Source of the DNA: JAWKRB01 sp041389885 | Lineage (GTDB): Bacteria; Myxococcota_A; Polyangia; Polyangiales; Ga0077539 | Length of the DNA: 40,382 nucleotides | Reading direction: 5' to 3' | Assembly: GCA_041389885.1 (NCBI GenBank) | Contig: JAWKRB010000048.1 | Location: 1-40,382 of the forward strand | Part shown: positions 1-9,460 of the stretch, in pieces | How positions within the stretch are numbered: position 1 is the first letter of the stretch | Layout: every line of letters starts with the position of its first letter | The notes under the pieces: generated by a model | What the model was told of the DNA's origin: nothing | Database searches by the model: none | The model's input: the letters and a program-made list of their open reading frames with translations, nothing else | Translations under genes and position numbers: made by a program

Positions 1-15
1 CGACGCTTCGAGGCG

Positions 16-444
16 ATGCCTCCTGCCGACACGCGCCTGACGCTGATTCCCCTCACGCTCCTGGCGCTGCTCCTCGTCTTCTTCGAGGTCGGCGCCAGCG
101 TGTTTGGCTGGGGCGTGCTCTGCGTGATCGTGGGCGCGCTCAGCGGCCTCGCGGCGATCCTCGCCCTCGCGTGCGCGGCCTTCGCGAGCGTCGTGGCGCT
201 GATCCCGTGGGCGGCCTTCGGCCCTGAGTTCGTCGACCCCGCGCGGGTCATGGCGCGGGGCTTCGACGCCGCCGCGTGGCTCTTCGCGCTCTGGGCGCGG
301 CTCGCGGGGCGGGCCTTCGGCGCCCACGTGCGCTTCGAGCTCACCCCGACCGTCGAGGTCGGCCTCGCCCTGCTCGCCGGCTGCGCCGTGGCGTGGTTCG
401 CGCTGCGCGCGCACGCGCGCCTCCGCGCCCGTTCGAGACCGTAG
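16..444 (+). CDS. small hypothetical integral membrane protein
   Basis: No family is recognised. The 142-residue product has a long hydrophobic stretch at about residues 8-65, enough for two or three membrane helices. A short amphipathic part follows, then a last helix at about residues 114-132 and a basic Arg-rich tail, so it is most likely an inner-membrane protein. The frame is open to the left edge of the window (five codons before the ATG), so the true start may lie outside and the gene could be 5' partial. It ends 64 nt before the next gene on the same strand. The coding call rests on the clear hydrophobic pattern and high GC at third codon positions. Confidence 0.6.
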   Translation: MPPADTRLTLIPLTLLALLLVFFEVGASVFGWGVLCVIVGALSGLAAILALACAAFASVVALIPWAAFGPEFVDPARVMARGFDAAAWLFALWARLAGRAFGAHVRFELTPTVEVGLALLAGCAVAWFALRAHARLRARSRP

Positions 445-508
445 CGGGACCCTCGGCTTCGAGTCAGGCGCGCGGCGCCGCGGCGCACCTGTGGCAGCCT
501 CGGGCGTC

Positions 509-2264
509 ATGCGCAGCGTTCACAGCCGGGACCTCAAGCACCACGCCTTCGTCGACGGCTTCGGCCTCACGCGCGTCTCCCTGCCCGACAAGGTGAAGAC
601 CGAGCGGAGGGTCTGCGCGGGCCTCGACGCGACGCTCAGCGTCGACGCCGGGGGCAGGGCCCTGCTGGCGTGCCACGAGGGCGAGCATGAGATGCACCAC
701 CTGGGGCTCCCCGCGCTGCGGGCGCGGACGCGCCTTGATCGCGGACGGGTGCTGGGCGCGTCGCTCACCCCCGAGGGAGGCTTCGTCGACGTGATGACCG
801 ATGGGCGCGCCACGCCTCGGGCGACGCTGCGACGGTGGTCCGACCCCTTCGTGACGCCCGCGTTCCTCCCGCTCGATCCAGCGAGCGCGCCGACGCGCCC
901 TGGGGTCACGCTCGACGACGCCGGGCCCTCGCACCGACCCGCGCGGCTGGTGACTTCGCCTCGGGGGACGTGGGCGACGCTCCTCGGGGCGTCTCCGACG
1001 CTCCTCGTCGGCGACCTCGAGGCCCCCGTCGGTCGGCTGCGATGGAGCGCGCCCGTGAGGGTGCCCCCCGGGGCGCTGCTGACCCTGCACCCCTTCGACG
1101 AGGGACGGGTGGTCGTCGCGGCCTTTCTCCCTGCGGCGCAACGCGTGATGATCCTTCGCTTCGACGCCGAGGGCGAGGCGGCGCCGGTCGTCGAGCTCTC
1201 GACGCGCGGCCCCGCGGCGCCGCTGACCCCCGAGGTCGTCCTGCATCAGCGCGACGACGGGACCGTGGTCCGCCGCGCGCTGTCAGACGGCGTCGAGGAG
1301 CGCACGCGCCTCCCCGACTCGGCGTGTGGCCCGGGTCGCGTCTTTGGCCAGGGCTCGTCGGCGTTCTTTCTGCCGTGGCACGCCGAGACGGTGATCGACC
1401 TTCGCCGCGGCCTCGAGCTCGACCGCGGCCTGGGCGAGCACGACGCCCCCGCCCGTCGCGCCCTCCGCAGGGTGATCTCCCAGGCCAACGCCCTGGCGCA
1501 GGCCACGGGGTCGTACTTCGAGCTCGAGCGCGCGCAGGCCGACCGCCGTCGCCGCGTCGTCGTCGTCGGCCTCCAGTCCTCGCCGGGCGACGAGTCGCTC
1601 CTGGGCGTGATGCTCTCGTCGTGGGTGGAGCAGGCCGCGCCCCGCGAGGTCTCTCGGGCCGACCCAGGCTGGCGCGCGGCGCCCGTGGGTGGCCTGGTCC
1701 GTCGGTATCCGCACGAGCGCTGGGATGAGGTCGAGGTCGCTGCGGCCCTGGCGCGCCTGGCGCGGGAGGGCCTCGCCCTCGAGGGCTGCCTCGCGGGGCT
1801 CGCCGAGGCGTATCGCTTCGACGGCGACGGCGCGCCCACCCGCTGCGCGTTCACCGAGGACGGCGCCCGGCATCTGCTCGGCGCGCTCGTCGAGCTCCTG
1901 CCGCGCGCGAACGACGCGAGGCCCGGGGCTCCGCCGAAACAGCACGCGCGCCCTCGAGCCCGACGCGCTCGGCGGGGGGGCCCCGGGGGCCGCGGGGGGG
2001 GGGCGCGCCGTCGACGGCCCGATGCTCGTCGACCTGCTCTCGGTGCTGGGGGTTCATGCGCTCGGCGGGCAGGCCCTGGCGCTCGTCGCGGCGCTGTGCC
2101 GCACGTCGTGGGCGCAGCGGCTGGGCTACGACGCGAGGCTGCCCTGGGCGGTGCGCTGGCTGCGCCACGTGCACCGCGACGCCGACGAGGTCGCGGAGAC
2201 CCTGCGTCGCGCCTCCGCCGGGAGCCGGAGCGCGAGCTTTCTGGTCGATCGCGGGCTGCGCTGA
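509..2264 (+). CDS. unknown protein, frameshifted near its C-terminal third
   Basis: No known domain is recognised. The ATG at 509 is preferred over an in-frame GTG at 491. The reading frame is convincing from 509 to about 1915: acidic, Val/Leu-rich stretches with alternating short hydrophobic segments, resembling beta-strand repeats of a propeller-like protein, followed by a more helical part. Between about 1915 and 1950 codon-position composition switches to another frame. That frame runs through three G tracts (7 G at 1974, 5 G at 1985, 10 G at 1994) and ends at 2264 with a helical segment (start MLVDLLSVLGV). The original frame reads on through an unnatural Arg-rich stretch into the next gene. 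The product is probably a single protein of about 585 residues. The shift may be an assembly indel. Confidence 0.5.
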
Positions 2265-2332
2265 CCTCGCCCCACCTCGAGAGCGGACCTTCGTGGTCCA
2301 CCCGTCGCCCTCGCCGTGAGAGAACGGGCGCC

Positions 2333-2833
2333 ATGCTGTACGCCCTCGACGTGGACTATCGCGACGACGGCAGCGCGCGCGCGGCGCTGGTGGGCTTCGC
2401 GCGCTGGGACGACCCCGCCCCCACGCGCGAGCTCGTGACCCCGGTCGCGGACGTCGCGGCCTACGAGCCGGGCGCGTTCTACAAGCGCGAGCTCCCCTGC
2501 CTCCTCGCCGCGCTCCGCGAGGCCGCGGAGCCCGCGTCGTGCGTCGTGGTCGACGGGCACGTCTGGCTCCGTCGCGACGACGACGCCGGGCTCGGCGCCC
2601 ACCTCTGGCGCGCGTTGGGCTGCGCGACGCCCGTCGTCGGCGTGGCGAAGCAGCGCTTCGACGCGGGGGTCGCGGCGCCCGTGCTGCGGGGCGCGAGCGA
2701 GCGGCCGCTGTGGGTGACGGCGGCGGGCGTCGAGGCGGCTTGGGCCTGCGCGCGGCTGCGCGAAATGCACGGCGATCACCGCATCCCGACGCTGCTCAAG
2801 CGGGTCGACGCGCTGTGCCGGGGCGCGCGCTGA
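2333..2833 (+). CDS. nfi: endonuclease V (deoxyinosine 3' endonuclease), short form
   Basis: Endonuclease V nicks DNA one bond 3' of deoxyinosine, starting repair of deaminated adenine. The 166-residue product keeps the family landmarks: ALDVDY with Asp6 (equivalent to E. coli Asp35), YEPGAFYKRELP with Glu53 (Glu89), VVVDGHVWLRR with Asp74 (Asp110), and VGVAKQRF with Lys106 (Lys139), then a C-terminal HGDHRIPTLLKRVDA block. These carboxylates bind the metal and the lysine lies in the active site. The protein begins almost at the first metal ligand, so it lacks the roughly 30 N-terminal residues of E. coli Nfi. The ATG at 2333 is the natural start. The upstream in-frame sequence belongs to the out-of-frame tail of the preceding gene. 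Confidence 0.82.
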   Translation: MLYALDVDYRDDGSARAALVGFARWDDPAPTRELVTPVADVAAYEPGAFYKRELPCLLAALREAAEPASCVVVDGHVWLRRDDDAGLGAHLWRALGCATPVVGVAKQRFDAGVAAPVLRGASERPLWVTAAGVEAAWACARLREMHGDHRIPTLLKRVDALCRGAR

Positions 2834-2895
2834 GGGGCCCCCCCGGGGACTCCAAACTGGCGCGTTCGTGCGGGGGGCTGCTATGCGCCCCGGTG

Positions 2896-4212
2896 ATGGA
2901 CCGGTCGAGAGAACGTGCAACCCTGCTGCTCCTGAGCCTCACGGCGGTTCGCCCCGCGGTGGGGCAGGTGCCGCCGCGTCGCCACGCGCCCACGCCCGTC
3001 CTCGCGTCGGCGGATCGCCCCGACCTCGCCGACGGCACGGCGCTGCCCCGGGGGGTGCGCTCGGTGCGGGTGGAGCGCGACGGCGAGGTGATCCGCGCGC
3101 GGCCAGATCGCGCGTCGGCGCGGAGGGGGACGGCGGGGCGCGGCGCGAGGCTCCCCGCCCTCGAGGCCACGCAGGGCAACGGCTGCCGCGGGGTCTGGGT
3201 TCGCGTGGCCGCGGACGCCTGGCTCTGCGGCGACAACGTGGTGCTCACCAGCGACGCGCCCTCGGCCACGAGCCTGCCGCTGGTGCCGCCGGGGGAGGTG
3301 GTCCCGTATCGCTACGCCTTCGCGACGCACGCGGGGGTGCGAACCTACCGTCGCCTCGACGACGTGGCCGACGAGAACTGGGCCGAGGAGCTCGAGCGCG
3401 GCATGAGCGTCGCCGTCACCGGCACCGCGCGGGTGGAGCAGGGGAGCTTCGTGCACACCGCGGGCGGGCGCTGGGTGGCGATGCGCGACCTCGCGTGGGC
3501 GCGGCCGTCGGAGCGCGCCGGGGTGTTCTTCGATCCCGGCGAGTCGACGAGCGACGTCGCGATGCTCCGGGTGAACGCCCGCGCGTGGCCGACCGCCGAG
3601 GGCGCGCTCTTCTCGCGGGGTTCGTCACGCGACACGAACGCCCTGTCGCGCAGGGACTTCGTGCACATTCGGGAGCGGGTGACGCTGCGCGGGCGCGAGG
3701 TGGTCCGCACCGACGCGGGGTGGCTCGTGGCGCGGCTGCTGTCTCCCCTCGCGACGCCGCCGCCGATCTCCGACCTGGGCCGCGACGAGCGCTGGGTCGA
3801 CGTCGACCGACGACACCAGACGCTCATGGCCTTCGAGGGCACGCGCCCGGTGTTCGCGACGCTGGTGTCGACCGGGCGCGGCGGCAACGAGACGGCCCCC
3901 GGCGAGCACCGGGTGTGGTCGAAGCTCGCGGCGTCGGACATGTCCAACGCCGACGACGTCGAGATCACCACGGCGACCGCGCTCTACACCGTCGCGCGGG
4001 TGCCCTGGGTGATGTTCTTTCACGGGGACCAGGCGCTGCACGGGGTGTTCTGGCACGACCAGTTCGGCCGCGCGCGCTCGCACGGCTGCGTCAACCTCGC
4101 GCCCCGCGACGCGGCGTGGCTCTTCGAGTGGGCGCCGCCGCGGCTGCCGCCGGGGTGGACCGCGGTGATCCCCACGCGGCACGAGCCCGGTCTGCGCGTG
4201 CGCGTGCGCTGA
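2896..4212 (+). CDS. exported L,D-transpeptidase (YkuD domain)
   Basis: L,D-transpeptidases make 3-3 peptide crosslinks in peptidoglycan or attach proteins to it, working in the periplasm. The 438-residue product starts with a basic and hydrophobic signal peptide (ATLLLLSLTAVRPAVG, cleavage near VGQ). A middle region of about 270 residues is unassigned and could be SH3-like. The YkuD catalytic block is at the C-terminus, with the ALHGVFWHDQFG strand followed by SHGCVNL, placing the catalytic His at 396 and Cys at 398, then PRDAAWLF. Start is ATG 2896, with an in-frame GTG at 2893 as alternative. It follows nfi by 62 nt and converges on the kinase gene across 162 nt in which I see no clear terminator. 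Confidence 0.9.
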   Translation: MDRSRERATLLLLSLTAVRPAVGQVPPRRHAPTPVLASADRPDLADGTALPRGVRSVRVERDGEVIRARPDRASARRGTAGRGARLPALEATQGNGCRGVWVRVAADAWLCGDNVVLTSDAPSATSLPLVPPGEVVPYRYAFATHAGVRTYRRLDDVADENWAEELERGMSVAVTGTARVEQGSFVHTAGGRWVAMRDLAWARPSERAGVFFDPGESTSDVAMLRVNARAWPTAEGALFSRGSSRDTNALSRRDFVHIRERVTLRGREVVRTDAGWLVARLLSPLATPPPISDLGRDERWVDVDRRHQTLMAFEGTRPVFATLVSTGRGGNETAPGEHRVWSKLAASDMSNADDVEITTATALYTVARVPWVMFFHGDQALHGVFWHDQFGRARSHGCVNLAPRDAAWLFEWAPPRLPPGWTAVIPTRHEPGLRVRVR

Positions 4213-4374
4213 ACGGGGCCTGCTCGTCGGCCGCGCCTGCACCCGCAGGGCAGACGCGATCGGTGGCGACCCGACCTGCGGCGGCGTGAGGCGGCCGACG
4301 CCGCGCCCCGGGCCTTCGTGGGAGCGGCCGTCGACGAGGCGGCGCCCCGCGCCCAGACCTCGACGACCGGGCCG

Positions 4375-7300
4375 TCACTCCCCCCGCAGGCTCGCCGCCG
4401 CGAGCGTGTAGATCGCGAGGACCTCGGTGGGCCTGCGCGTGAGCTCGTCCTGCTCCGAGGTGAGCCGCGCGACGCTCGCGGGGAGCACCCTGGCGGCCTG
4501 CGCGTCGTTGCGGGCGCCGAGGAGCTCGTCGCGGCTCCAGCGATCCATCGCGATGAGCAGCCACGGGCGCCAGGGGTCCACGCCGGTACCCTCGTCGCCG
4601 GGGGGGCGCGCGCACTCGAAGTGCGTGACGGGGGTCGGGGCGCACCAGGTGTTCAGCGAGAGAAACGCGCGCTCGACCCGCGCGCGGTCTCCGGCGTCGG
4701 CGTCGGCGCCGCGCGCGCGGGAGAGGAGGTAGCCCGCCTGCGCGGTGAGGGCCGCGTGGCGCATGACCGTCGAGCGCGGGTCGTCGACGGCGGCGCGCAC
4801 CCAGCGCAGCGCGCGGGCGCGGGCGGCGGCCACGGGCGCGGGGTCGCCGCGGTCGGCGCTCTCGACGAGCCCCCAGGCCGCGCGGAGCGAGTCGCGGGTG
4901 GAGCTCGCGTGCGAGGCGTCGGGGAGGTGCGGAAAGCTCCCGTCCTCGCGCTGCGACGCGAGCAGCGTGTCGCGCGCCACGCGCACCCGCGCGCGGGCCG
5001 TCTCGGCGTGGGTGATCGCCGCGAGCCGGGCGTACGCGATGAGCGCCCAGGCCGTGGCCTCGACGGTGCCCACGGCGACGGCGCCGTCGCGCTCGGTCCA
5101 GCTCCCGTTCACGCGGGCGCGGTCGAGGGCGAGGAGCGCCGAGAGCTGATCCTGCGGGGTCATGGTGGCGCCGGCGCGGTGCGCCGCGAGCAGGGCCGTG
5201 AGCGCGCGCGCCGTGTCGAGCCCCGAGGTCGGCGCGTCGGGGCTCTCGCCGAAGCCTCCCCCGCTCTGCCGCTGGAGCAGGGCCTGCGCGAGCTTCGCGG
5301 TCACCGCGGTGAGGTGCGGCCTCTCGCTGGGCGACGCGCCCCGCCAGGCCCTCGGCGCCGCCACCGTCGGAGGTCGCAGCGTGCGGTCACGAAGGAGCAC
5401 CCAGGCCGCCGTGGTGGCGAGCACCAGCGTGCCCACCGTCGCGACGCCCAGGAGCCAGGCGGGCACCGCGGGACGCGCCTCGAACACCGGGAGGACCAGC
5501 GTCTTCGCGCGCTCCAGGGTCTTGGGCACGCGCCGCGTTCGCGTCGGGGCGGCGGGCGTCGAGAGGGCCGCGTCGATGTTGGCCGAGAGCGAGTCGAGCG
5601 GCGTGGGGAGCGCGTCCTCGAGGGAGGGGCTCAGGGGGGTCTCGGCCTCGTGGTCGATCTCCGAGAGGGGGGCCGGAGGCGCCTCGAAGAGCGCCTCGAG
5701 CGCCGCGAGCTGCTTCGCCTGATCAAAGGGACGCGCGGGCTCAGGCTCGGGCTCAGGCTCGGGCTCAGGCTCGGGCTCAGGCTCAGGCTGCACGGGTGCA
5801 GCGATGGGCTGCATCGGCGCAGGGGGAGGAGGCGGAGGCGCCGCGGGCTCGGGCTGCACGGGTGCAGCGATCGGCTGCGTCGGCGCAGGGGGAGGCGGAG
5901 GCGTCGCGCGCTCGGGCTGCACGGGTGCAGCGATCGGCTGCGTCGGCGCAGGGGAGGGAGGCGGCGGCTCGGGCTCGGGCTCGACGGGCGCCTCGGGGCG
6001 CGTGAAGGGGGGCGGCCCTCCCTCGATCGAGATCGGCGCGGGCTGCGGCGCCTCGCCGGGCAGGCGAAAGGCCGGGAGCTTGCGCGTGGGAGCCGAGTAC
6101 AGCGCCTCGTCGGGATCGTCGACCGGGCGACGCAGCCGGGAGCGCACCTTGCGCGGTCGTGTCGCCGCGACGTCGCTCGGCGGTTCGGGCGCGGCGACCG
6201 GGGCCCCGGGCTGCGTCGACGAGGGCGGGGGTCGTCGTCTCGCGGCCTGCTCGCGAGGAAACGCGGGTGCCTCCGGCGGCTCGGGCTCGGGCGCTTCGAT
6301 CGCAACGGGCTGCGGCGCAGGCGCTTCGACCGCGACGGTAGGCGGAGGATCGGCGGGAACCGGCGGCGGCGTCGAGCGCGTCGAGGGCGCCGGGCGGCGG
6401 CGGCGAGGCGGGAGACCGGCGGCATGAGGGGGCGCGGGATGGGCAGCGCCGAGACCCGAGGGGTCGGCGCGACGAGCGGGCGCGCGGCGGGGGGACCGAG
6501 GCGCGCGCGGGGGGCTGGGAGGCACGCGCGGCGCAGGCGTCGGGGGGCGGCCGGAGGGCTCGGAGGACGTCGACCGACTCGTCGACGCTCAGCGTCGTGG
6601 CAGGGTCGGCGGGGGGCGGGGGCGCGACGACGACGACGCCCGCGGCACCGGGCGACGCGCGGGGACCGTCCCCGGCTGGGAGGGGTGCAGCGAAGGCGCG
6701 CGCGGCGAGGGGACCGGCGCGGCGGGCGCCCGCGGGGGCGTCGGGGCCCGGCGGATCCCCGCGGGGGGCGCGGCGGAGAACGGCGGCTGCGTCGCGCGGG
6801 GTCGTACACGCGCATGCAAGCTCGCCGACGGCGACGCTCGCTCACGGAGATGGGACGCAAGGGAGGGGTCGGGGTCGAGGCAGCGGAGCATCCACGCGTC
6901 GAAGCCCGGCGGGAGGTTCACCCCCCGGCGCGCGGCGCTCGCGCTCGGCGCGGCGTGCGTCGACGCGTCGGGCACCCGGGCGAAGATCGCCGCGGCGCTG
7001 AGCCCGTGCCAGTACGCCTGCCCCACGAGCATCTCGTAGGCGATGAGGGCGAGGGCGGTGACGTCGGTGCGCGGAGAGATCGGCGCCTGGTGCGTGATCT
7101 GCTCGGCGGCCATGTAGAGCGGCGTGCCGACGCGGCCCGAGGTCACGGGCTCGCCCGTGTTGAGGTGCGCCGCGATGCCGAAATCGAGGATCTTCACCCG
7201 CGGCGGGCCGTCGTCGGGGAAGGTCACGAAGAGGTTCGCGGGCTTGAGGTCGCGGTGCACGATCCCCTGCGCGTGGACCTTGTCGAGGGCGCTCGCGACC

Positions 7301-7731
7301 TGCTTGAGCAGCGCGGTCACCGTCGACGGGGGGATGCCCGCGCCCTCCTCCCACTGCCGCTCGATGTAGCGCGCCAGGTCTTCGCCCTGGAGGAGCTCCA
7401 TCACCAGGAAGGGGATCGACGTGCTCTTGTCGACGTCGCAGTCGATGATCTGCACGACGTGGTCGCTGTCGATGTTCGAGCAGGCCGTGGCCTCGCGGTA
7501 GAAGCGCTCGACGCTGGTGGGGTTGGCCAGGCTCTCGGCGTGGAGGAGCTTGAGCGCGAGGCGTCGGCGGGTGAGCTGGTGCTCGACCTCGTACACCTCG
7601 GCCATGCCGCCGCTGCCGAGGCGCCGAATCAGCCGGTAGCGGTCGGAGAACACCGCGCCGGGCGCGAGGGTAGAACGAGACGCGCTCGCGTCGCGTGTTG
7701 GGGCCTTCGCGGTCTCGCGTTGTTCGGTCAT
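4375..7731 (-). CDS. transmembrane Ser/Thr protein kinase with C-terminal alpha/alpha-toroid-like domain (frameshifted as given)
   Basis: The N-terminus is a Hanks-type kinase: glycine loop LGSGGMAEVY at 39-47, Lys61, Glu80, HRDLKPAN from 159 and DFG at 183-185. A long Pro-rich linker follows with repeated TQPIAAPVQPE and (EP)n units. One membrane helix (VPAWLLGVATVGTLVLATTA, near 5400-5465) then leads to about 300 residues with repeats such as LLASQREDGSFPHL and GTVEATAWALIAYARLA, which recall the alpha/alpha toroid of terpene cyclases. The domains would put the toroid outside and the kinase inside. Kinase and C-terminal parts share one frame but are split by a stop at 6589-6591. Between about 6700 and 6400 the plausible protein hops through the other two frames (TTLSVDESVDVLRALRPPP, then LVAPTPRVSALPIPRP) and returns. 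All three hops go in the same direction, as if one base were missing each time. I read it as one gene of about 1,120 residues. Two separate genes is the alternative. Confidence 0.72.
5787..5931. repeat. three spaced copies of a 16-bp palindrome inside the kinase linker
   Basis: The palindrome GCTGCACGGGTGCAGC (7-bp stem, 2-nt loop) occurs at 5787-5802, 5853-5868 and 5916-5931. It sits in longer repeat units of 63-66 bp that encode TQPIAAPVQPE in the Pro-rich linker of the kinase. An adjacent 12-bp GGCTCGGGCTCA-type array at about 5736-5786 encodes Glu-Pro repeats. It is probably a by-product of coding repeats, but it is unusually perfect at DNA level. Confidence 0.7.
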
Positions 7732-7922
7732 GGCGGGGCGGCGCGGACACTACCACGACCCGCCCCGCGCCGACCGCGCGCGCCCATTACCCCGGCGACG
7801 GCTTGACACCCGCGCGCTCCCGCGGGAATAGACCGCCGCCCGTTGCCGCGACGCAGGGCGCGGCCCAACGATGGAGCCCGCGCCGACAGCCGACGTCGCG
7901 CGCGAGTGTGGAGACAGCGTGC
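7732..7922 (+). promoter_or_regulatory. divergent intergenic region with candidate sigma-70 promoter for ctaB
   Basis: This 191-nt gap separates the leftward kinase gene from the rightward ctaB. It holds a perfect TTGACA at 7803-7808. An AT-richer GAATAG/AATAGA patch lies 17-18 nt downstream at 7826-7832 and could act as a weak -10 box for ctaB. No clear promoter is visible toward the kinase gene. Confidence 0.35.
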
Positions 7923-8817
7923 ATGATGGCGCAGGTTTCGAGCCCGATGGATCTCCTCGCGTGACCCGATCGCGCCGGTTCGCCGCGCCTGTCAGTCCTC
8001 GTGCTGCGCACCACGGCGGGGGCTGCGGCTCGCGCACGGCGTAGCGCTCGCCGCGGTGGTATGCCGCCGGCGCAGGCGCTGCTGGGCACGACGCTGGCGG
8101 AAGCCGGCGCCCACTCGCTCAACTGCTACATCGAGCGCGACATCGACCGCAGGCATGGCCTGCACCCGCGCTGTCCCTCCCGCGGCGCCTCGACCGGGTC
8201 GCGCTGGTGCTCGGGCTGGTGCTCTCGGCGGTGTCGATCCCGCTGCTGTGGTTCGCGCGAACCCGCTCACGGCCCTCTTCGGCGCCCTGGCCCTGGGAGC
8301 TACGTGCTGGTCTACACCCCGATGAAGACCCGCACCCCCGCGGCGCTCTACGTCGGCGCCGTGCCCGGCGCGCTGCCGCCGCTCATGGGGTGGACCGCGG
8401 CGACGGGCCGCGTCGAGAGCGCCGGCCTGGTGCTCTTCGCGATCCTGTCTCTCCAGCTCCCGCACTTCTTCTCGCCATTATCGCGATCTACCGCAAGGAC
8501 GACTACGCCGCCGCGGGGATGAAGACCCTGCCCATCGTGCGCGGCGACGCCGTGGCGCGCAGGCACATCGCGCTCTGGACCCTCGTGCTCGTGGCCGTGA
8601 GCTTCGGGCTCCCGCTCCTCGGCGCCGCGGGGTGGTTCGCCATCTCGCCGCCGCCGCGCTCGGCGCGGCCTTCGTCGCCAAGACCCTCCCGGGGCTGCGC
8701 GCGGCCGAGCCCGAAGAGGGCTTCGCGCGGGGGGTCTTTCTGCTCTCGCTCGTGTACCTCACCGGGCTCTTCCTCGCGCTCATCGTCGACGCCGTGCTGC
8801 GAGGCCACGGGCGATGA
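7923..8817 (+). CDS. ctaB: protoheme IX farnesyltransferase (heme O synthase), multiply frameshifted as given
   Basis: CtaB farnesylates heme b to heme O, the first step toward heme A for cytochrome oxidase, in the inner membrane. Family segments are clear but scattered over all three frames. In order they are MDLLA, RLSVLVLRTTAG, LLGTTLAEAGAHSLNCYIERDID (the N-x3-D-x3-D prenyl-binding motif), VALVLGLVLSAVSIPLLWF, NPLTALFGALALG, YVLVYTPMKTRTPAALYVGA, LPPLMGWTAATGR, LQLPHFF, IAIYRKDDYAAAGMKTLP, then LVYLTGLFLALIVDAVLRG. From about 8180 on, the frame steps four or five times in the same direction, as if one base were lost at each point. Another stop interrupts the N-terminus at 7962-7964. The start is ATG 7923 (or 7926). 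The stop overlaps the ATG of the SCO gene (ATGA), implying coupling. It is either a pseudogene or, more likely, sequence error. Confidence 0.78.
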
Positions 8818-9451
8818 GCGCCGAGGCGCCCTGGGTCGCACCGCGCCGCGCGGCGACGTCCCTTCGCCGCGGTGCTCTGGGTGCTGGTGCTGGCGGCGAT
8901 CCCCGTCGCCATCTCGCTGAAGTTTCGCCCCGAGCCCCTCGCCGACTTCGGCGTGGTCCCCGCCGCTCCTCACGAGCCAGCGGGGCGACGCGTTCGGCAG
9001 CGCCGAGCTCCAGGGCAAGGTCTGGATCGCGAATTTCATCTTCACCTCGTGCCCCTCGTCGTGCCCGCGGCTGACCCGGCACATGGCGCGGGTGCAGTCG
9101 CGGCTCCGCGACGCGCGCGACCGCGTGCGGCTCGTCTCGTTCAGCGTCGACCCGAGCGTCGACACCCCCGAGCGCCTGCGCGGCTACGGCGCGCGCTACG
9201 GCGTCGACCCGGCGATGTGGTCCATGCTCACGGGGCCCAACGACGAGGTGCAGCGCATCTCGGTGCAGGGCTTCAACCTCGCGCTCCACGCGCCCTCGTA
9301 CGAGGGCCCGCGGCCCGCGAACTACAACATCCTCCACGGCGAGCACATCATGCTCATCGACCGACGGATGCACATCCGCGGGTACTACCGCGCCGACGCC
9401 CGCGGCCTCGACCAGGTCTCCCGCGCCGCGCGCCGGCTGCTGCGGGAGTGA
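8814..9451 (+). CDS. SCO1/SenC-type copper chaperone, frameshifted as given
   Basis: SCO proteins are membrane-anchored, thioredoxin-like proteins that deliver copper to the CuA site of cytochrome oxidase. Three frames must be joined: the N-terminus from ATG 8814, a membrane anchor (LWVLVLAAIPVAISLKF) at about 8873-8923, and the domain proper from about 8960. That domain shows GKVWIANFIFTSCPSSCPRL with the two copper-binding cysteines (CPSSCP), then VRLVSFSVDPSVDTPERL and YNILHGEHIMLIDRRMHIRG containing the third ligand His. The last frame is clean from about 8960 to 9451. The ATG overlaps the ctaB stop, so the two form an operon for cytochrome oxidase biogenesis. It converges on the next gene with a 9-nt gap. 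Confidence 0.8.
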
Positions 9452-9460
9452 CCCGCGCGC

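Noticed and set aside
5736..5931. Regulatory hairpin array based on the repeated 16-bp palindrome
   Set aside because: It lies within the coding linker and is explained by the repeated TQPIAAPVQPE peptide. It is kept only as a repeat feature.
4318..7806. Very long rightward open frame (over 1,100 codons) opposite the kinase
   Set aside because: It is Arg/Gly-rich with no domain and lies antisense to a clear kinase. Such frames are expected in about 75% GC DNA.
7923..9451. ctaB and SCO as true pseudogenes
   Set aside because: Amino-acid motifs are preserved throughout with only frame steps and no accumulated missense decay, so sequence error is more likely. It cannot be excluded.
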